Shown: positions 45,984-58,900 of the stretch, piece by piece
How positions within the stretch are numbered: position 1 is the first letter of the stretch
Layout of the letters: each line of letters opens with the position of its first letter
Position numbers and translations under genes: made by a program
The notes under the pieces: generated by a model
The model's input: only the letters and a program-made list of their open reading frames with translations
Told to the model about the DNA's origin: nothing
The model's database searches: none
From: Legionella sp. PC1000
Lineage (GTDB): Bacteria; Pseudomonadota; Gammaproteobacteria; Legionellales; Legionellaceae
Direction of reading: 5' to 3'
Assembly (NCBI RefSeq): GCF_014109805.1
Contig: NZ_CP059400.1
Location: 404,001-468,000, forward strand
Length of the DNA: 64,000 nucleotides

Positions 45984-48900
45984 TTAGATCTCAGAATCTG
46001 CTGTACTAAAACGCAGAAGTTTCTCTGAAATTTTTTGAATTACTTGTGATCTTATTTCTTTTTCTCTTATAAACAGATGCCCACTATTAAATTGTTGGAA
46101 TTCACAATGTTCCAATGAATGAGCCGCCCACCCTAAATGATCTTCTGGAGAGACCCAAGTATCCTGTTTGCCTAGAAATACGGTAATATTTGATTTTAAA
46201 GGCGATTCATCACGATAACCGTAGCTTTTTACAATATTCATATCACTGATAAAAATCGGTAATAAGACTTTAATAATACTTTTATTCATCCGCTCATCAC
46301 TGTAATCAACAATGCCGTTTTCTTTAAATACTATGGATAAAGCCGTTAATTGTTCGTCGTCTAACTCACTGATTCGTTCTGGGTCTAAATCAAATAAGTT
46401 AATATTCATTTGCTGCAGTGTTGTCAGCAAATTATCCAAGCTTTTGGAGGGAATACGCGGGTCAGGGTATGCTGAGGCAAATAGATGTGCGGGTTGCGGC
46501 AAATTATGGCGACGTAAATAGCGACTCAGTTCAAATCCAATAAGGGAACCAAAACTATGGCCAAAAAAAGCAAAAGGGAGGTTGAGTTGGGGTTTAAGCT
46601 GATTGGCTAACATTGAAACCAAGGTATCGAGGTTGGCAAGAGGTGGTTCCTCCATTCGATTTTCCCTGCCTGGCAATTGGATGGGGCATACTTCGATGAA
46701 ATCAGGAAATTCCTGTTGCCATTCGCGATAAATTGAAGCACCGCCACCGCCAAAAGGGAAACAAAACAAACGTACTTGTGCATTAGCTTGTATTGTTCGA
46801 TTGGCGATCCAGAGAGTAGACCGCGTGGGAAAGTGCTCCGGGTCTCCTTGCACTACTGGTTCTATAGCGAATTTCTGAAGAGGTTTAGTCTCAAATTGAG
46901 CTTGGGGTACAGGAGGTTCTTGCTGGGAACCTAACCATTGGCTTGCTAATACATACTCGGCAATCTCATGAATGGACGGTCCTTGCATCATCAAAGGCAA
47001 AGAATAAGTGATGCCTAAGTTTGTTTCTATGATTCGGATCACTGCCAGCGCCATGAGTGAGTCCATTCCTAGTTCATGCAAGGATTGGAAGGGTTTGATG
47101 TCGTCTTGGGGCATTGAAAAAATCATCGCAAATTGCTCCGTTAAGTACCGAATCAATTTGGTTTGACACACTTCATAAGGCAATGATAAATCGAGTTGGA
47201 ATTGGGATTGAATCTCCATAATTTGGTTAATTTGCAGGGTATCATTGAGTACGGTCATGCGCAGATCATGGCATGCAGCGATCAATTCATGATTTTTATC
47301 CAGCAAGTACCAGTCAGCAATGATGTATTTTCCTTCTGGATGCAGTTCTTTTAATACAGTGTATATATATTTCTGATCTTCTACTGAGCCATAAAACTCT
47401 AAAGCGCCCATATGTGATGCAATATAGGGTTTGGTGAATTGCTTGGGCAACAATAAAAAGAGTGTCTGAATGCAGGCATCAATAATACCTGGATGCATTC
47501 GGGTTACAAATTGTTTCCCTCGCTCTGAGGACTTGGGTTCGCGTAACTCACAAAACAGTTCATCCTTATTCGCCCAATATTGCTGTGCCCAACGAATCGT
47601 ATCACCGGCGGGCATGCCCATGCCTGTTATTCGGTTATAAAACAGTTCACCAGTTCCCGAGACAGGGAGTCGTTGCAGGAGTTCGTCCTGGGTTTCAATT
47701 TGGTTGTACGAGGGCAAAATATTCAGGGCTAAAGTACCACTTGCATGCTCTATCCACGATTCTTTGCCATCATTGCTGTAAAAGCGAAAGGATAATATGC
47801 CCTCTTCATCTGTTTGGATGATAAGTTGTACCAAGATGGTTTTCCCATCCAAAACTAATAGGGGTGATAAATAATTGAGGTTTCGTACTTTAAAAGAGGC
47901 TTTTTGCGATAATTGCTTGGTTGCATAGGCTAACATTTCCAGATAATAACCTGCATGCAAAACATAAAAAGTATCCTGAACTTCAGGCATTACTTTTGTA
48001 TCAAAGACAAACTCAAACTGTCGTGCGGGTAAAGGCGAGGCAAGAACTTTACCCCGCATGGGATAGGTTGTATTGATTCTTTCATTGATGTTTTGTTCTA
48101 GGGTTGGCCAATATGTTTTGTGTTGCCATGGATAAAACGGCAAATCCAGAGGTGCATAAGAACGTTCTTCTTCATATTTTTTCCAATCAATCTGCGCATG
48201 GGCGACATAGTTTTTTGCTAAAGCAGGCAAATCCAAAGTAGAAAACTCAGATATCGGGTTAGGGGTAATGGATTTTTTTTGCTCGTGATTGATAAATACA
48301 AACTCATTTCGAGCATCTGGATCGGTACGCAACGCAAACAGTTTTTGGTAAAGATCAGTAACTGAATCAGTTATGATTGCTACACGGTGTGCAAAATGAG
48401 AGCGCCTGATATGGAGGTTATAGCAAAGCTGTGCCAAATTTGTTTCCGGATTATTTTTTAAATAATCACACCAACGAGCAATTAATGCAGATAATGCAGA
48501 TTTTTCTTTTGCAGAAAGGGTAAATAATTCTTTATCTCTGGAGATCCCATCGGTAAAAATGGGCTGCTCATTTAGAGAGAGTTCGCGTAATACAAGATGG
48601 GCATTAGCTCCACCAAAACCAAAACCACTTACTCCAGCAATACCGGTATCGCTGTATCTGGGTAATTGTTCCGGTTGATGGGGAATCTGCAAAGAATAAC
48701 GCTCAAACGGAATATGGGGATTGGCCTGGTTAAAGTTAAGATGGGGGGGAACCAAACCATTTTTTAAGGATAAAGCCGTTTTAATCACACTGATAATGCC
48801 TGCAGCAGGTTCCAAATGACCTACGTTGGTTTTGACTGAGCTAATCCAACACGGCTTATCGGTGCTGCGATTTTTACTGATTACTTCGCCTAAGGCTTGA

Positions 48901-49937
48901 ATTTCAATGGGATCGCCAAGGAACGTGCCTGTTCCATGGCATTCGATATAGGAAACATGGGCGGGATCTGTTTTGGCTGTTCGATAAGCTGCCCGTAATA
49001 GTTGTTCTTGCTGCAAACCATTAGGCGCCGTTAAGCCGTTTGTTTTGCCATCTTGATTCACTGCGGCGCCAGTGATTACTGCATAGACTTTGTCCTTGTC
49101 CTGTAATGCCTTGGCAAGCGGTTTCAAAATAATGGCGCCTGCACCTTCTCCTTGCACGTAACCGTCTGCTTTGGCATCAAAAGTATGGCATTGTCCGGTA
49201 GGAGAGAGCATGGTTGCTTTGGCTAAAACTGAATGAATGGAAGGTAAAAGGTTGATATTCACTGCACTCACTAAGGCAGTATCACATAATTTTGCGTGCA
49301 GGTTTAAACATGCTAATTGAATGGCGATGAGCGAAGACGAACACGCCGTATCTAGTACCAGGCTGGGGCCACGCAAATCGAATAAATACGATAATCGATT
49401 TGCTGCCATGCTGATGGCGCTTCCTGTAGGAATAAATAAAGCATCCATATCTGAATCCAGTTTTTGCAGGTGGCTAAACTGACTTGCATACAAACTGGAA
49501 AAAACACCCATATTGGAGCTTGCTAAGGCATCAACGGTCAAACCTGCATCTTCAAGTGATTCATAGGCTACCTCCAATAAAATGCGTTGTTGTGGATCCA
49601 TTCGCGTTGCTTCACGTGGGCTAATACCAAAAAAATACGCATCGAACGCGTCAATCTGGGGTAAATAACCACCCCAATAAGGCAAATTAACATCACGTTG
49701 TGCCATTTCTCGAGTTCCTTTCAGGAGCTCCCAGCGTGTGTCAGGAAGTGGTGAAATGACATTTTTGCCTTGGCATAATAATTCCCAAAATTCTTGAGGA
49801 TTATTGGCTTCAGGTAAGCGACAGCTCATTCCAATAATCGCAATGGGATCAAATAATTTTTCATTCTGCTCTTGTAAAAGCTTCTTGAGCTTTTGGATCA
49901 TTAACAATGATTTTTTTAAGGTAGTTGTATCATTCAT
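45984..49937 (-). CDS. Terminal PKS module: KS-DH*-ACP-TE
   Basis: A 1317-aa polyketide synthase carrying the last extension and release. Residues 1-28 are a coiled-coil docking segment. KS is about 29-450 (DTACSSS with Cys near 199, ECHGTGT, TNVGHLE: all catalytic residues present). A post-KS linker ends LPFYPWQHKTYW; no AT. A DH-fold domain is at about 630-900: MHPGIIDACIQ keeps the Asp, but the HxxxGxxxxP motif is lost (Glu replaces His). ACP Ser is near 959 (GMDSLMAL). A type-II-like thioesterase (about 1060-1300) has FPFGGGG, GHSFG (Ser near 1129) and GHLFI. The start overlaps the preceding PKS stop by 8 bp. Probably makes the final C2 extension, cyclises and releases the isocoumarin. 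Confidence 0.9.
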   Translation of the reverse strand: MNDTTTLKKSLLMIQKLKKLLQEQNEKLFDPIAIIGMSCRLPEANNPQEFWELLCQGKNVISPLPDTRWELLKGTREMAQRDVNLPYWGGYLPQIDAFDAYFFGISPREATRMDPQQRILLEVAYESLEDAGLTVDALASSNMGVFSSLYASQFSHLQKLDSDMDALFIPTGSAISMAANRLSYLFDLRGPSLVLDTACSSSLIAIQLACLNLHAKLCDTALVSAVNINLLPSIHSVLAKATMLSPTGQCHTFDAKADGYVQGEGAGAIILKPLAKALQDKDKVYAVITGAAVNQDGKTNGLTAPNGLQQEQLLRAAYRTAKTDPAHVSYIECHGTGTFLGDPIEIQALGEVISKNRSTDKPCWISSVKTNVGHLEPAAGIISVIKTALSLKNGLVPPHLNFNQANPHIPFERYSLQIPHQPEQLPRYSDTGIAGVSGFGFGGANAHLVLRELSLNEQPIFTDGISRDKELFTLSAKEKSALSALIARWCDYLKNNPETNLAQLCYNLHIRRSHFAHRVAIITDSVTDLYQKLFALRTDPDARNEFVFINHEQKKSITPNPISEFSTLDLPALAKNYVAHAQIDWKKYEEERSYAPLDLPFYPWQHKTYWPTLEQNINERINTTYPMRGKVLASPLPARQFEFVFDTKVMPEVQDTFYVLHAGYYLEMLAYATKQLSQKASFKVRNLNYLSPLLVLDGKTILVQLIIQTDEEGILSFRFYSNDGKESWIEHASGTLALNILPSYNQIETQDELLQRLPVSGTGELFYNRITGMGMPAGDTIRWAQQYWANKDELFCELREPKSSERGKQFVTRMHPGIIDACIQTLFLLLPKQFTKPYIASHMGALEFYGSVEDQKYIYTVLKELHPEGKYIIADWYLLDKNHELIAACHDLRMTVLNDTLQINQIMEIQSQFQLDLSLPYEVCQTKLIRYLTEQFAMIFSMPQDDIKPFQSLHELGMDSLMALAVIRIIETNLGITYSLPLMMQGPSIHEIAEYVLASQWLGSQQEPPVPQAQFETKPLQKFAIEPVVQGDPEHFPTRSTLWIANRTIQANAQVRLFCFPFGGGGASIYREWQQEFPDFIEVCPIQLPGRENRMEEPPLANLDTLVSMLANQLKPQLNLPFAFFGHSFGSLIGFELSRYLRRHNLPQPAHLFASAYPDPRIPSKSLDNLLTTLQQMNINLFDLDPERISELDDEQLTALSIVFKENGIVDYSDERMNKSIIKVLLPIFISDMNIVKSYGYRDESPLKSNITVFLGKQDTWVSPEDHLGWAAHSLEHCEFQQFNSGHLFIREKEIRSQVIQKISEKLLRFSTADSEI

Positions 49938-52900
49938 AAGTCAGCTCTAATTCGTTTAATTCCAACTCAAGCAGTTCATTGAGCTGTGCTTCATTTAACA
50001 GATCCAGATCCATGCTCCCTTCCGCATTAATAAGTGGCGCAGGCACTGGTGCACAGTTGACTTGCACGCGTTGCATGATGTAATCAATTAATTGGTTTAA
50101 AGTAGGATAGCGATATAAATCCATCGGTGCGACGACATCAGGGAAATGTTTACCCAGTTGTTCGGTATAATCGATACCCGTAATTGAATCCATTCCGTAC
50201 TGTTGGAAAGGTGTTTCTCTATCAATTTCAGTGACTTCTAATCCTAATACTGATGCAAAGCAATTCAAGACTAATGCAGTAATTTCTTCCTGATTCAATG
50301 AGGAAACAAATGCTGTTTGAGTGCTTGAGGCATACTCGGCAACAAAATGGGTAAAGAAATCAAGTTGCTTGGCTGTGGCATTCACGTGTAAAAATTTTTT
50401 CCATTGAATGTTACATACTGTAATTTCAGCGGGGTTAAGTCTCAGCAAGGCATTCAATAAAGCAATTCCTTCTTTAATACTTAGAGAGGCCATCCCTACA
50501 GCATCTAAAAATGCATCATGATTGTGTCTATGACTCATTCCTTTTTCTGACCAAGCGACCCAGTTAATACTTGATGCAGGTAATTGCATACTACGACGAT
50601 ATAAGGAAAGTCCGTTCATAAACTCATTCGCCACAGCATAAGCACTAAGTCCTGCCATACCAAAATGGGGAACTGCCGCAATGGAAGAAAACAGCACAAA
50701 CGAAGACAAATGAGCCTGTAAAAAGAGTTCATGCAAGACTAATGAACCGTGTATTTTTACGCGTAATACGTCACGCCATAATGCCTCATTCATATTCTCA
50801 ATAGTGACATTATCCGTAGTGATTCCCGCTAAGTGAAAAACACCGTCAATAGGTTGTTGCCAGGTTTTTTCTGCCTCTTTGATGATTATGCGCATGTGCT
50901 CTTTATCAGCAACATCAACCGCAGCGTACCGAACTTGTGCGCCTTTTGCTTCTAACTGTCGGAGCCATGTATTTTTTTCTGACGTATGTGGTGAGAGTTC
51001 TGTTGTTCCTGTAAGCAAAACAAAGCGGGTTCCTTGAGTGACGATAAATTCTGCTACTTCATAGCCTAAAGCTCCTAAGCCACCCGTAATCAAAGCTGCT
51101 ACAGGCGCTTTCCAGGAAGGAATCACCTCGTGATTTTGCGGTAGTCTATGAGGAATGAAGCGAAAGGTGTGCCTTTCGGAAGCACGGTAGGCAATATGAT
51201 TTTGTTGGGTTTGGTAAAGCCCTAACTCCTTAATCAGGATCTTGGCATTTTGTTCTCTGTTTTCATTCACATCCAAATCAAGCAATAAAGCCTGGTATTT
51301 TGCTTGTTCGGCGGCAAAAATACGGGTCATGGACCAGAGATGATGTTGCCAGATGTTGAGGGTATCCGAGGGGTAAACCTGCTGCGCCGATTGTGATACA
51401 AGACAAAAAGTTAATTGATGCGACCAAGAATGCTTTACCATCGCTTGAAATAAATAGAGTAATGCCAGACTTGGATCGGCATGGTTTTCTTCATTTGCAT
51501 CAGATACAGAACATACATAGATGACGCCTGTTAAATTGTCTTCGTGTTGGGAATGAAGTGTTGTAAAAAGCAGTTCATAATCTGTTTTTTGTGAGGCATT
51601 GAGGGTGTACTCCTGATCATGAGTTGATGCAAATTGATTGCGAGCAAAACAATAAATCCCTGCTTGTTCACCAAGTTCCTGCTTTAATGCAGGTACTGAC
51701 TCCGGTTCACAGAATATGAGCCATTTCCCCTTTTGAGGAATTGATGCAGACTGAGTCGTTTGCGGATTTTTCTCCCATTGAGTGATGTAAAGCCAATCTT
51801 GGACATCAACCTGTTCTGTATTGGTACTGGGAAGTTGAATCGCTGGTTGCAGCGTTGGCTGGGCTATAGGAAGTGTTTCTACCTCTTTTGTAGGTATCCA
51901 ACAGCGTCGTTTAGTAAATGGATAAGTAGGTAACGAAATAAGATTAGGTAAGTGTTTGTATAATCGTTCCCAATCCACTTTCGCCCCATTAATCCAATGC
52001 TGAACTAATTCTTCATAGAGCTCGTTGCTGATTAATTCCTCTATGTGAGTAGCTGCTTGGTGGTTACTTTGAGTCGTGTAATTTATCCAGGTATTTGGGC
52101 CATTGTTATGAGGATAGTTTGCCAGTGCAGCAAGCAATTCGTCTGTATTTTCCGCAATTACTGCAAATCGTGCCGTCATGTGCTCTCGTCCTGTTTGTAA
52201 AGTAAAACACGCATCTCTGAGCCATTCTTTATTTCGTGTATGGCTGTTTTGCAGCACATAACGATGCATTTGCTGTATTTGTATTGCCAAACGTTCTTCA
52301 TTTAATGCAGATAATAAGAAAACGTAGGGGCTATTTAGTGCACTTTGGGGAAGTATTGGGGGAATGTATTCTTCAATAATCATATGCACATTGGCGCCGC
52401 CAGCCCCAAAGGAGCTCACTCCAGCCCGACGTGGCGAATTATTATCGGGTTGCCAATCGCTTAGTTCTTGCTGAACATAGAAAGGGGAATTTTGAAAATC
52501 AATAAAAGGGTTTAATTGCGTGCTATGTAGTGTGGGTACTAATTTTTGGTGACGCATTTGTAAAAGTACCTTGGCCAATTGCGATATGCCTGCTGCGGAC
52601 TCCAGGTGTCCAATATTGGATTTGACGGAACCTATCGCACAAAATTGTTTGTCTTCGGTGTAGTTTTCAAAAGCATCTTGTAAGCCGCGAATTTCAATGG
52701 GATCCCCCAATGCGGTGCCTGTGCCATGCGCTTCAATATAGGATACCGTTCGTGCGTCAATCTCGGCATTTTTTAAAGCCTGGAGAATTACAGCAGCCTG
52801 GGCATTAGGATTGGGAACAGTATAGCCGCTGGTTTTGCCTCCATGATTCATACTGCTTCCTTTAATTACCCCATAAATCCTATCATGATCGGCAATTGCA

Positions 52901-55900
52901 TCAGCTAAAGGTTTTAATAATACAGCGCCAACCCCTTCTGCTGGCACATAACCTGTTCCCCCTTCAGCAAAACTAGCACACCGTCCTTGTTCGGACATAA
53001 AATTAAAACTGCCCAGGAAGTGATATTTACTGGGATGTAATGACAAATTAACGCCACCAGCGATCGCCATGGCACAATCACCACGCAAGAGGCTCTCACA
53101 CGCTAAATGTATTGCCGCCAAGGAGGAGGAACATGCTGTATCGACAACGAAGCTTGGACCGTTGACATCAAGGAAATAAGAAATCCGGTTTGCCACTGAA
53201 AACGATTGAATATCCAGAGGCACCCGATTTCCTTTTTGCCACTCTTCCGCGATAAATAATGGGTAAAAATTATAAGTCACCCCAGCAAAGACACCGACTG
53301 AATTTTGGGCTTTACGTTTTAATTTGTCACGGGTATACCCTGCATCTTCCAAGGTGGACCATACGGATTGCATGAACAAGCGTTCTTGTGGATCCATCAG
53401 TCCTGCATCGCGTGGTGAAATATTAAAAAACAGGGGATCAAATTTATCGATATCAGGAATAAATCCCCCATGGGGGAAATAGTGTTCTTCTCCTCCAATT
53501 ATTACAGGGTACTCTTTGTAATCCCAGCGATCAGCAGGAACTTCACTGACACAGTCGCGTCCGCAACTTAAGTTCTGCCAAAACTCATCCATAGAATTGG
53601 CCATAGGAAATGTGCCGCTTAACCCGATAATGGCAATATCACGAGATGAATGACTTATCTTGGGTGAAGCGGTTAGAGGCTTAACTGCTTTCGTTTCAAG
53701 AGGTGTTGCTAAGGGTATGCTCTTGCCCTCGAACACCAGTGTGGATAATTTTTCTTTATAATTTTTGAGCAAGTAGTTTGCTAAATCATTTAATCGATTG
53801 CGTTCATAGAGCAATGTTTTAGGTAAGGTGCCAAAATCTTTTTCCAATCGATTGGTAATTTCCAAACCAATCAAGGAGTCTACTCCAAAAACCTCATACG
53901 TTTCATCTGCTTGCATGAGTTCGGGAGAAGTACCTAATTGTTTTGCGAAGATTTGCTGTAAATACATCAGGGTTTGTTGATGATTTATCGTAGAGCCTAC
54001 ATCCCGCGTCTTGTACGCGGGATCCATGGATGCCGTGGACAAGCCACGGCACGTCGCGCTCATAGATGTTTGTGGCATAGGCATGAAATCGGATTCCAAA
54101 TCATACCAGTAACGCTGTTTGAGGAATGGATAAGCAGGTAACGAACCCAAACGGTGTATCTTTTCTCCGTGATAAACATGTTGCCAGTCAATGACATAGT
54201 GTTTTGTATATAAATCCGCCAGAATAAATAATTTATGACGATATTGATCCGAATTTTCGGGCTGAACTAAGGCTTTAATTGTTGCCTGATATACTTCATC
54301 AAATGCTGGCCCTTGAATCGTGCAGGTTTGGCCTTCATTCATCATGCAATATTCGGGAATTTCATGGTTAACTAATAAGGTCAACGCATTCGCTAACGCA
54401 TCAAGAGAATCGACCACCAGGGCACAACGGTAAATAAAATGCGCTCGCCCAACATTGAGCGTAAAACTAAGTGAAGGTAGGGAAACTGTTTCCTTATTTT
54501 GATTAAGCCATTGGTGCAGATCCACTATTTTTTGCTGTATGCTTTCCTGGCGTTTGGCAGAAAGCGTGATTAAATAATAGGGTTTGGCTTGCCGGTTTTC
54601 GGCCATTCGCTGATGGGGACGGCCTTCCTCGAGAATAATATGGGCGTTGGTTCCACCAAATCCAAATGAGCTGACTCCAGCACGCAATGGAATATCATTT
54701 CCAGCTTCATTTTTGATGCGCTGCCAGGTTTGGGTCTCTTGGGCAATGTAAAATGGCGTATCGGTTAAATTGATATAGGGATTTAATTCATGCAAATGCA
54801 AAATACCCGGAAGGGTTTCATGCGTCATGGCCAAAATCAGCTTAATCACTCCGGCAATTCCCGATGCAGGTTCTAAATGACCGATATTTGTTTTTACAGA
54901 ACCTAAGGCAATCGAGTTTTGCTTGACTTCAGATGAAAGTAAGGTTGCAAATGCACGTTTTAAACCCTCAATTTCCACAGGATCACCTAAGGCAGTACCT
55001 GTCCCATGGGTTTCAATATAAGTTACCGTATCCGGAGCGAATTGGGCTTGGGTATAGGCGCGAATCAATAGCTCGCTTTGTGCGGCTGCATTGGGCGCAG
55101 TCAAAGATTGCGCTTTGCCGCCATGATTTACTGCGGTTGCTTTAATGACGCCATAGATATGATCCCCGTCTTCTTGTGCTTGCTTTAAAGGTTTCAACAA
55201 AAGACTGGCTACACCTTCTCCCTTAACGTAGCCGTCTGCGGTTTTAGCAAAAGTTTTGCAACGACCCTCTGCAGATAAAGCCCCCAGTTGGCTGGTGACT
55301 ACCAGGGTATCGGGGCTCAATATGAGGCTTACGCCGCCTGCAACAGCCAAATCGCATTCGCCATGACGGATTGCTTGTACTGCACGGTGAATTGCAACCA
55401 ATGAGCTTGAGCATGCGGTATCAATGGCTTCACTTGGGCCTTGAAAATTGAAAAAGTAAGAAACACGATTGGCAATCATGCTATGCGAATTACCCGTGGC
55501 GATAAATCCATGGTGTTCTTTTTGTTGTTTGGCAATTAAGGTCTGATATTCGCTAAACTCAACGCCGGCAAAAACGCCAATGTTCTGCGCGGATAAGGCA
55601 AAGGGGTCATAACCTGCATCTTCAATGGTTTTCCATACAATTTCCAAAAAGAGCCGTTGTTGCGGATCCATGAGATTTGCTTCTCGGGCGGAAATATTAA
55701 AAAAACCTGCATCAAATTGATCGAAATTGTTGATAAACGCGCCCCATTTGGAGTTACTTTGATGCGCTTGATTCCCATAATAATCACGCCAGTCCCAGCG
55801 TTCTATAGGGATCTCGGTCACTAAATCATCACCTGCGAGCAAATGCTGCCAAAATGCAGCAAGATCATCGGATTGTGGGAAAAGCCCTTGCATACCAATA

Positions 55901-58900
55901 ATGGCAATCGATTCAGCTCCATCAGTTACTCTCTGCCTGGGTTTTATCGTAGGAGCATGAATTGGCAGTTGTGCTGCTTCATGATGTGCTTTAGCTATGG
56001 CTTCCGGAAATTGATTCATCAGGTATTGACCGATTGAGCTCACACTACTGTGTGTAAAGAAGATGGCGGGGGTAAACTCGATTTGGTAGCGTTCAGCGAT
56101 CTTTTTAGCCAATTCAATAAAATGCACCGAATCCATCCCGTACTCACCAAGATTTTTTTCTAGTGCAATTCGGTGTTGGTTCATTTTCAATATTTGGACT
56201 ACTTGCCGAGTAAGAAACGAGCTGACCTTGTCGATGAGTGCATTGTGCATTAATGGCGAATCGGTTTGTCTTTCCTGAATTACGCTGCATTGGTCCACAT
56301 CAGAGTACCAGTAACGCTCCTTGGCAAAAGGATAAGTAGGTAAGGATATTTTTTTCCTGGATTCACCTGCATGGATTTGTTTCCAATCCAGCTCCTGGCC
56401 CTCTACATAAAGTTTGGCCAGCGCCAATAACGTTTCTTTATATTGGGAAGGCTGAGACGATTGGTGCATCAGGATGGGTAAGAGGGTGGGACTCAATAGC
56501 CTGGTTTCAGAGGTATTTGTTCCATCTGTTTGGAGAACCAATTGCGCAGGTTGTTGTTGTGCTTTAAATTGTTGTACACAGTGAATTGCTTCCTCTAGTG
56601 AACTGACCACCATAGCGCAACGACAATCAAAATGAGTTCTGCCTGTATTTAATGTGTAACTGACTTGCTCCAGTTCTGCTGCTGGATTGTTTTCCCACCA
56701 AGTTAACAAATCATCCAGACGTTGATTTAATGCAATTTCTGTCTTGGCAGATACGGTCAGCAAATAATGTGATTTATTCCTTGTTGGTCCATCCAATGTC
56801 TCTGGGGCTTCGGATAAAATCAGATGAGCATTAGCACCTCCTGCACCAAAAGAGCTGACTCCGGCAATGCGTGGTGCATTGGGTAATGGTTGTTGCCATT
56901 CACTTACGGTGTGTTGCACACGAAATGGTGTTGTGGACCAATTAATATTGCTATTTAATGGTTCAGAAAAAAGAGAGGGTACCAGAGTATGATGTTGTAA
57001 TTGCAAGACCACTTTGGTGACCGCAGCAATCCCTGCGGCAGACTCACAATGGCCAATATTGGATTTTACAGAACCAATAGCACAGTATTGTTGCATTTTT
57101 CTTTGGCTAAATACCTTATTTAATCCAGCAATTTCAATAGGATCGCCCAGTGAAGTTCCAGTGCCGTGTGCTTCAATATAACTGATATATGCTGGGTCAA
57201 TATTGGCTTTTTGGTAGGTTTCAGCAAGCAAGTCTGCTTGTGCATTAGGATTAGGTACTGTGTAACCGTTTGTTTTTCCCCCATGATTGAGGTGGCTGCC
57301 TTTAATCACTGCATAAATAAGATCGCCATCTGCAAGTGCATTATCTAGGGGTTTTAGCAGGATTGCGCCAACGGCTTCACCCGGTACATAACCATCGCCA
57401 CCCTCGCCAAAACTACGGCAATGCCCATCACGTGCTAAAAATTTTCCATGGCTTAACAGGAGATATTTATTGGGATGCAGGGAAAGATTCACTCCACCAG
57501 CAAGGGCCATATCGCATTCGCCTTCATGTATGCTTTGGCATGCTAAATGGATTGCTGTAAGCGAAGAAGAACACATGGTATCCAGTGCGATACTCGGACC
57601 ATGCAAATCAAAAAAATAGGATACTCGATTGGCAATTGAAGCAAATATGGAGTTTGTGGGAACAAATTGATTGGCATGTGTAGATTCGTTACCAAATAAT
57701 TGATATTGCCCGTACATTACTCCCACATAGACACCTACTTTTTGCCCCGCTAAGGCGTCACGCGCATATCCGGCGTCTTCTACGGTTTTCCATGCAGTTT
57801 CTAAAAACAATCGCTCCTGGGGATCCATTAACGCGGCTTCGCGCGGTGAAATATTAAAAAAAAGCGGGTCAAACTGATCCACATCTGTTAAAAAGCCGCC
57901 CCATTTACTGTACGTTTTACCCGGCTGATCTTGATGCATATCAAAATAGTCCGCCAAAGCCCATCGCTCTGGAGGAATTTCGCGGATACAGTCTTTCCCT
58001 GCATAAAGATTGTGCCAAAATTCGGTTAAATCCTTAGCATCAGGATAACGTCCGCTCATCCCAATAATAGCGATATCCCTCGATTTTGATGGATTTTTTG
58101 TCACACTAAGTCGTTTGGGAGCGATTACCAAGGGATAGACTGAATTCGTTTTCGTTACTGCATCAGCAGGTAGGCGTTGAATTAATTCATGGGCATAATG
58201 CTCCATGAAGTAGTCAGCTAAATCTGCTACATTTCGGTATTCAAAAAATAATGTTTTGGGTAACTCCCTGAATTCATTGCCTAAACGTTGGTTGAGTTGA
58301 ATGATCATCAAGGAATCGATGCCATAATTTTCAAAAGGCAAATTCCTATCAATACGCTCTGGTGCGCATTTCAAAGTCTCTGCCAGTATTTTTCTCAAAA
58401 AATCTTCAATATCCTTCTTTTGAAATTCTGCTGCAGAGGCGCATTGCTCCGTGCCTCCGCGCGCTTCTTTCTCTGCAATGAGTGTCCAAAGAGGTCTGGT
58501 TTGTGTACGTAAATTCGAATTGAGTTCCGGCGGATGAGTCCTCATAGAGTGTTTTAACACGGAATTATTCTGCAATGCGCTCAGGAGTTTTAGTTGATAG
58601 CCCGGGAGAACAATGCAATGTGCAGCATCATACTGCAAAGTCTGTAAGAATGCGTTAAATCCTTGTTGCGTGGATAAACTGATGATACCTAAGGTTTGCT
58701 CCAGCACCTGTTGGTATTCAGGGGCAATCTGCAATCCTCCTTCTTCCCAATGTGGCCAAGCAATTGAAAGCGTTCGGCCAAAGCAATGGCCCAAGGCTCT
58801 TTGCTGTTCCCGCTCGTGAGCAAATTCATCCAGAAAACAATTGGCATAAGCATATTCGCTTTGTCCCATGTTACCGAATACGGCGGCTACGGATGAAAAG

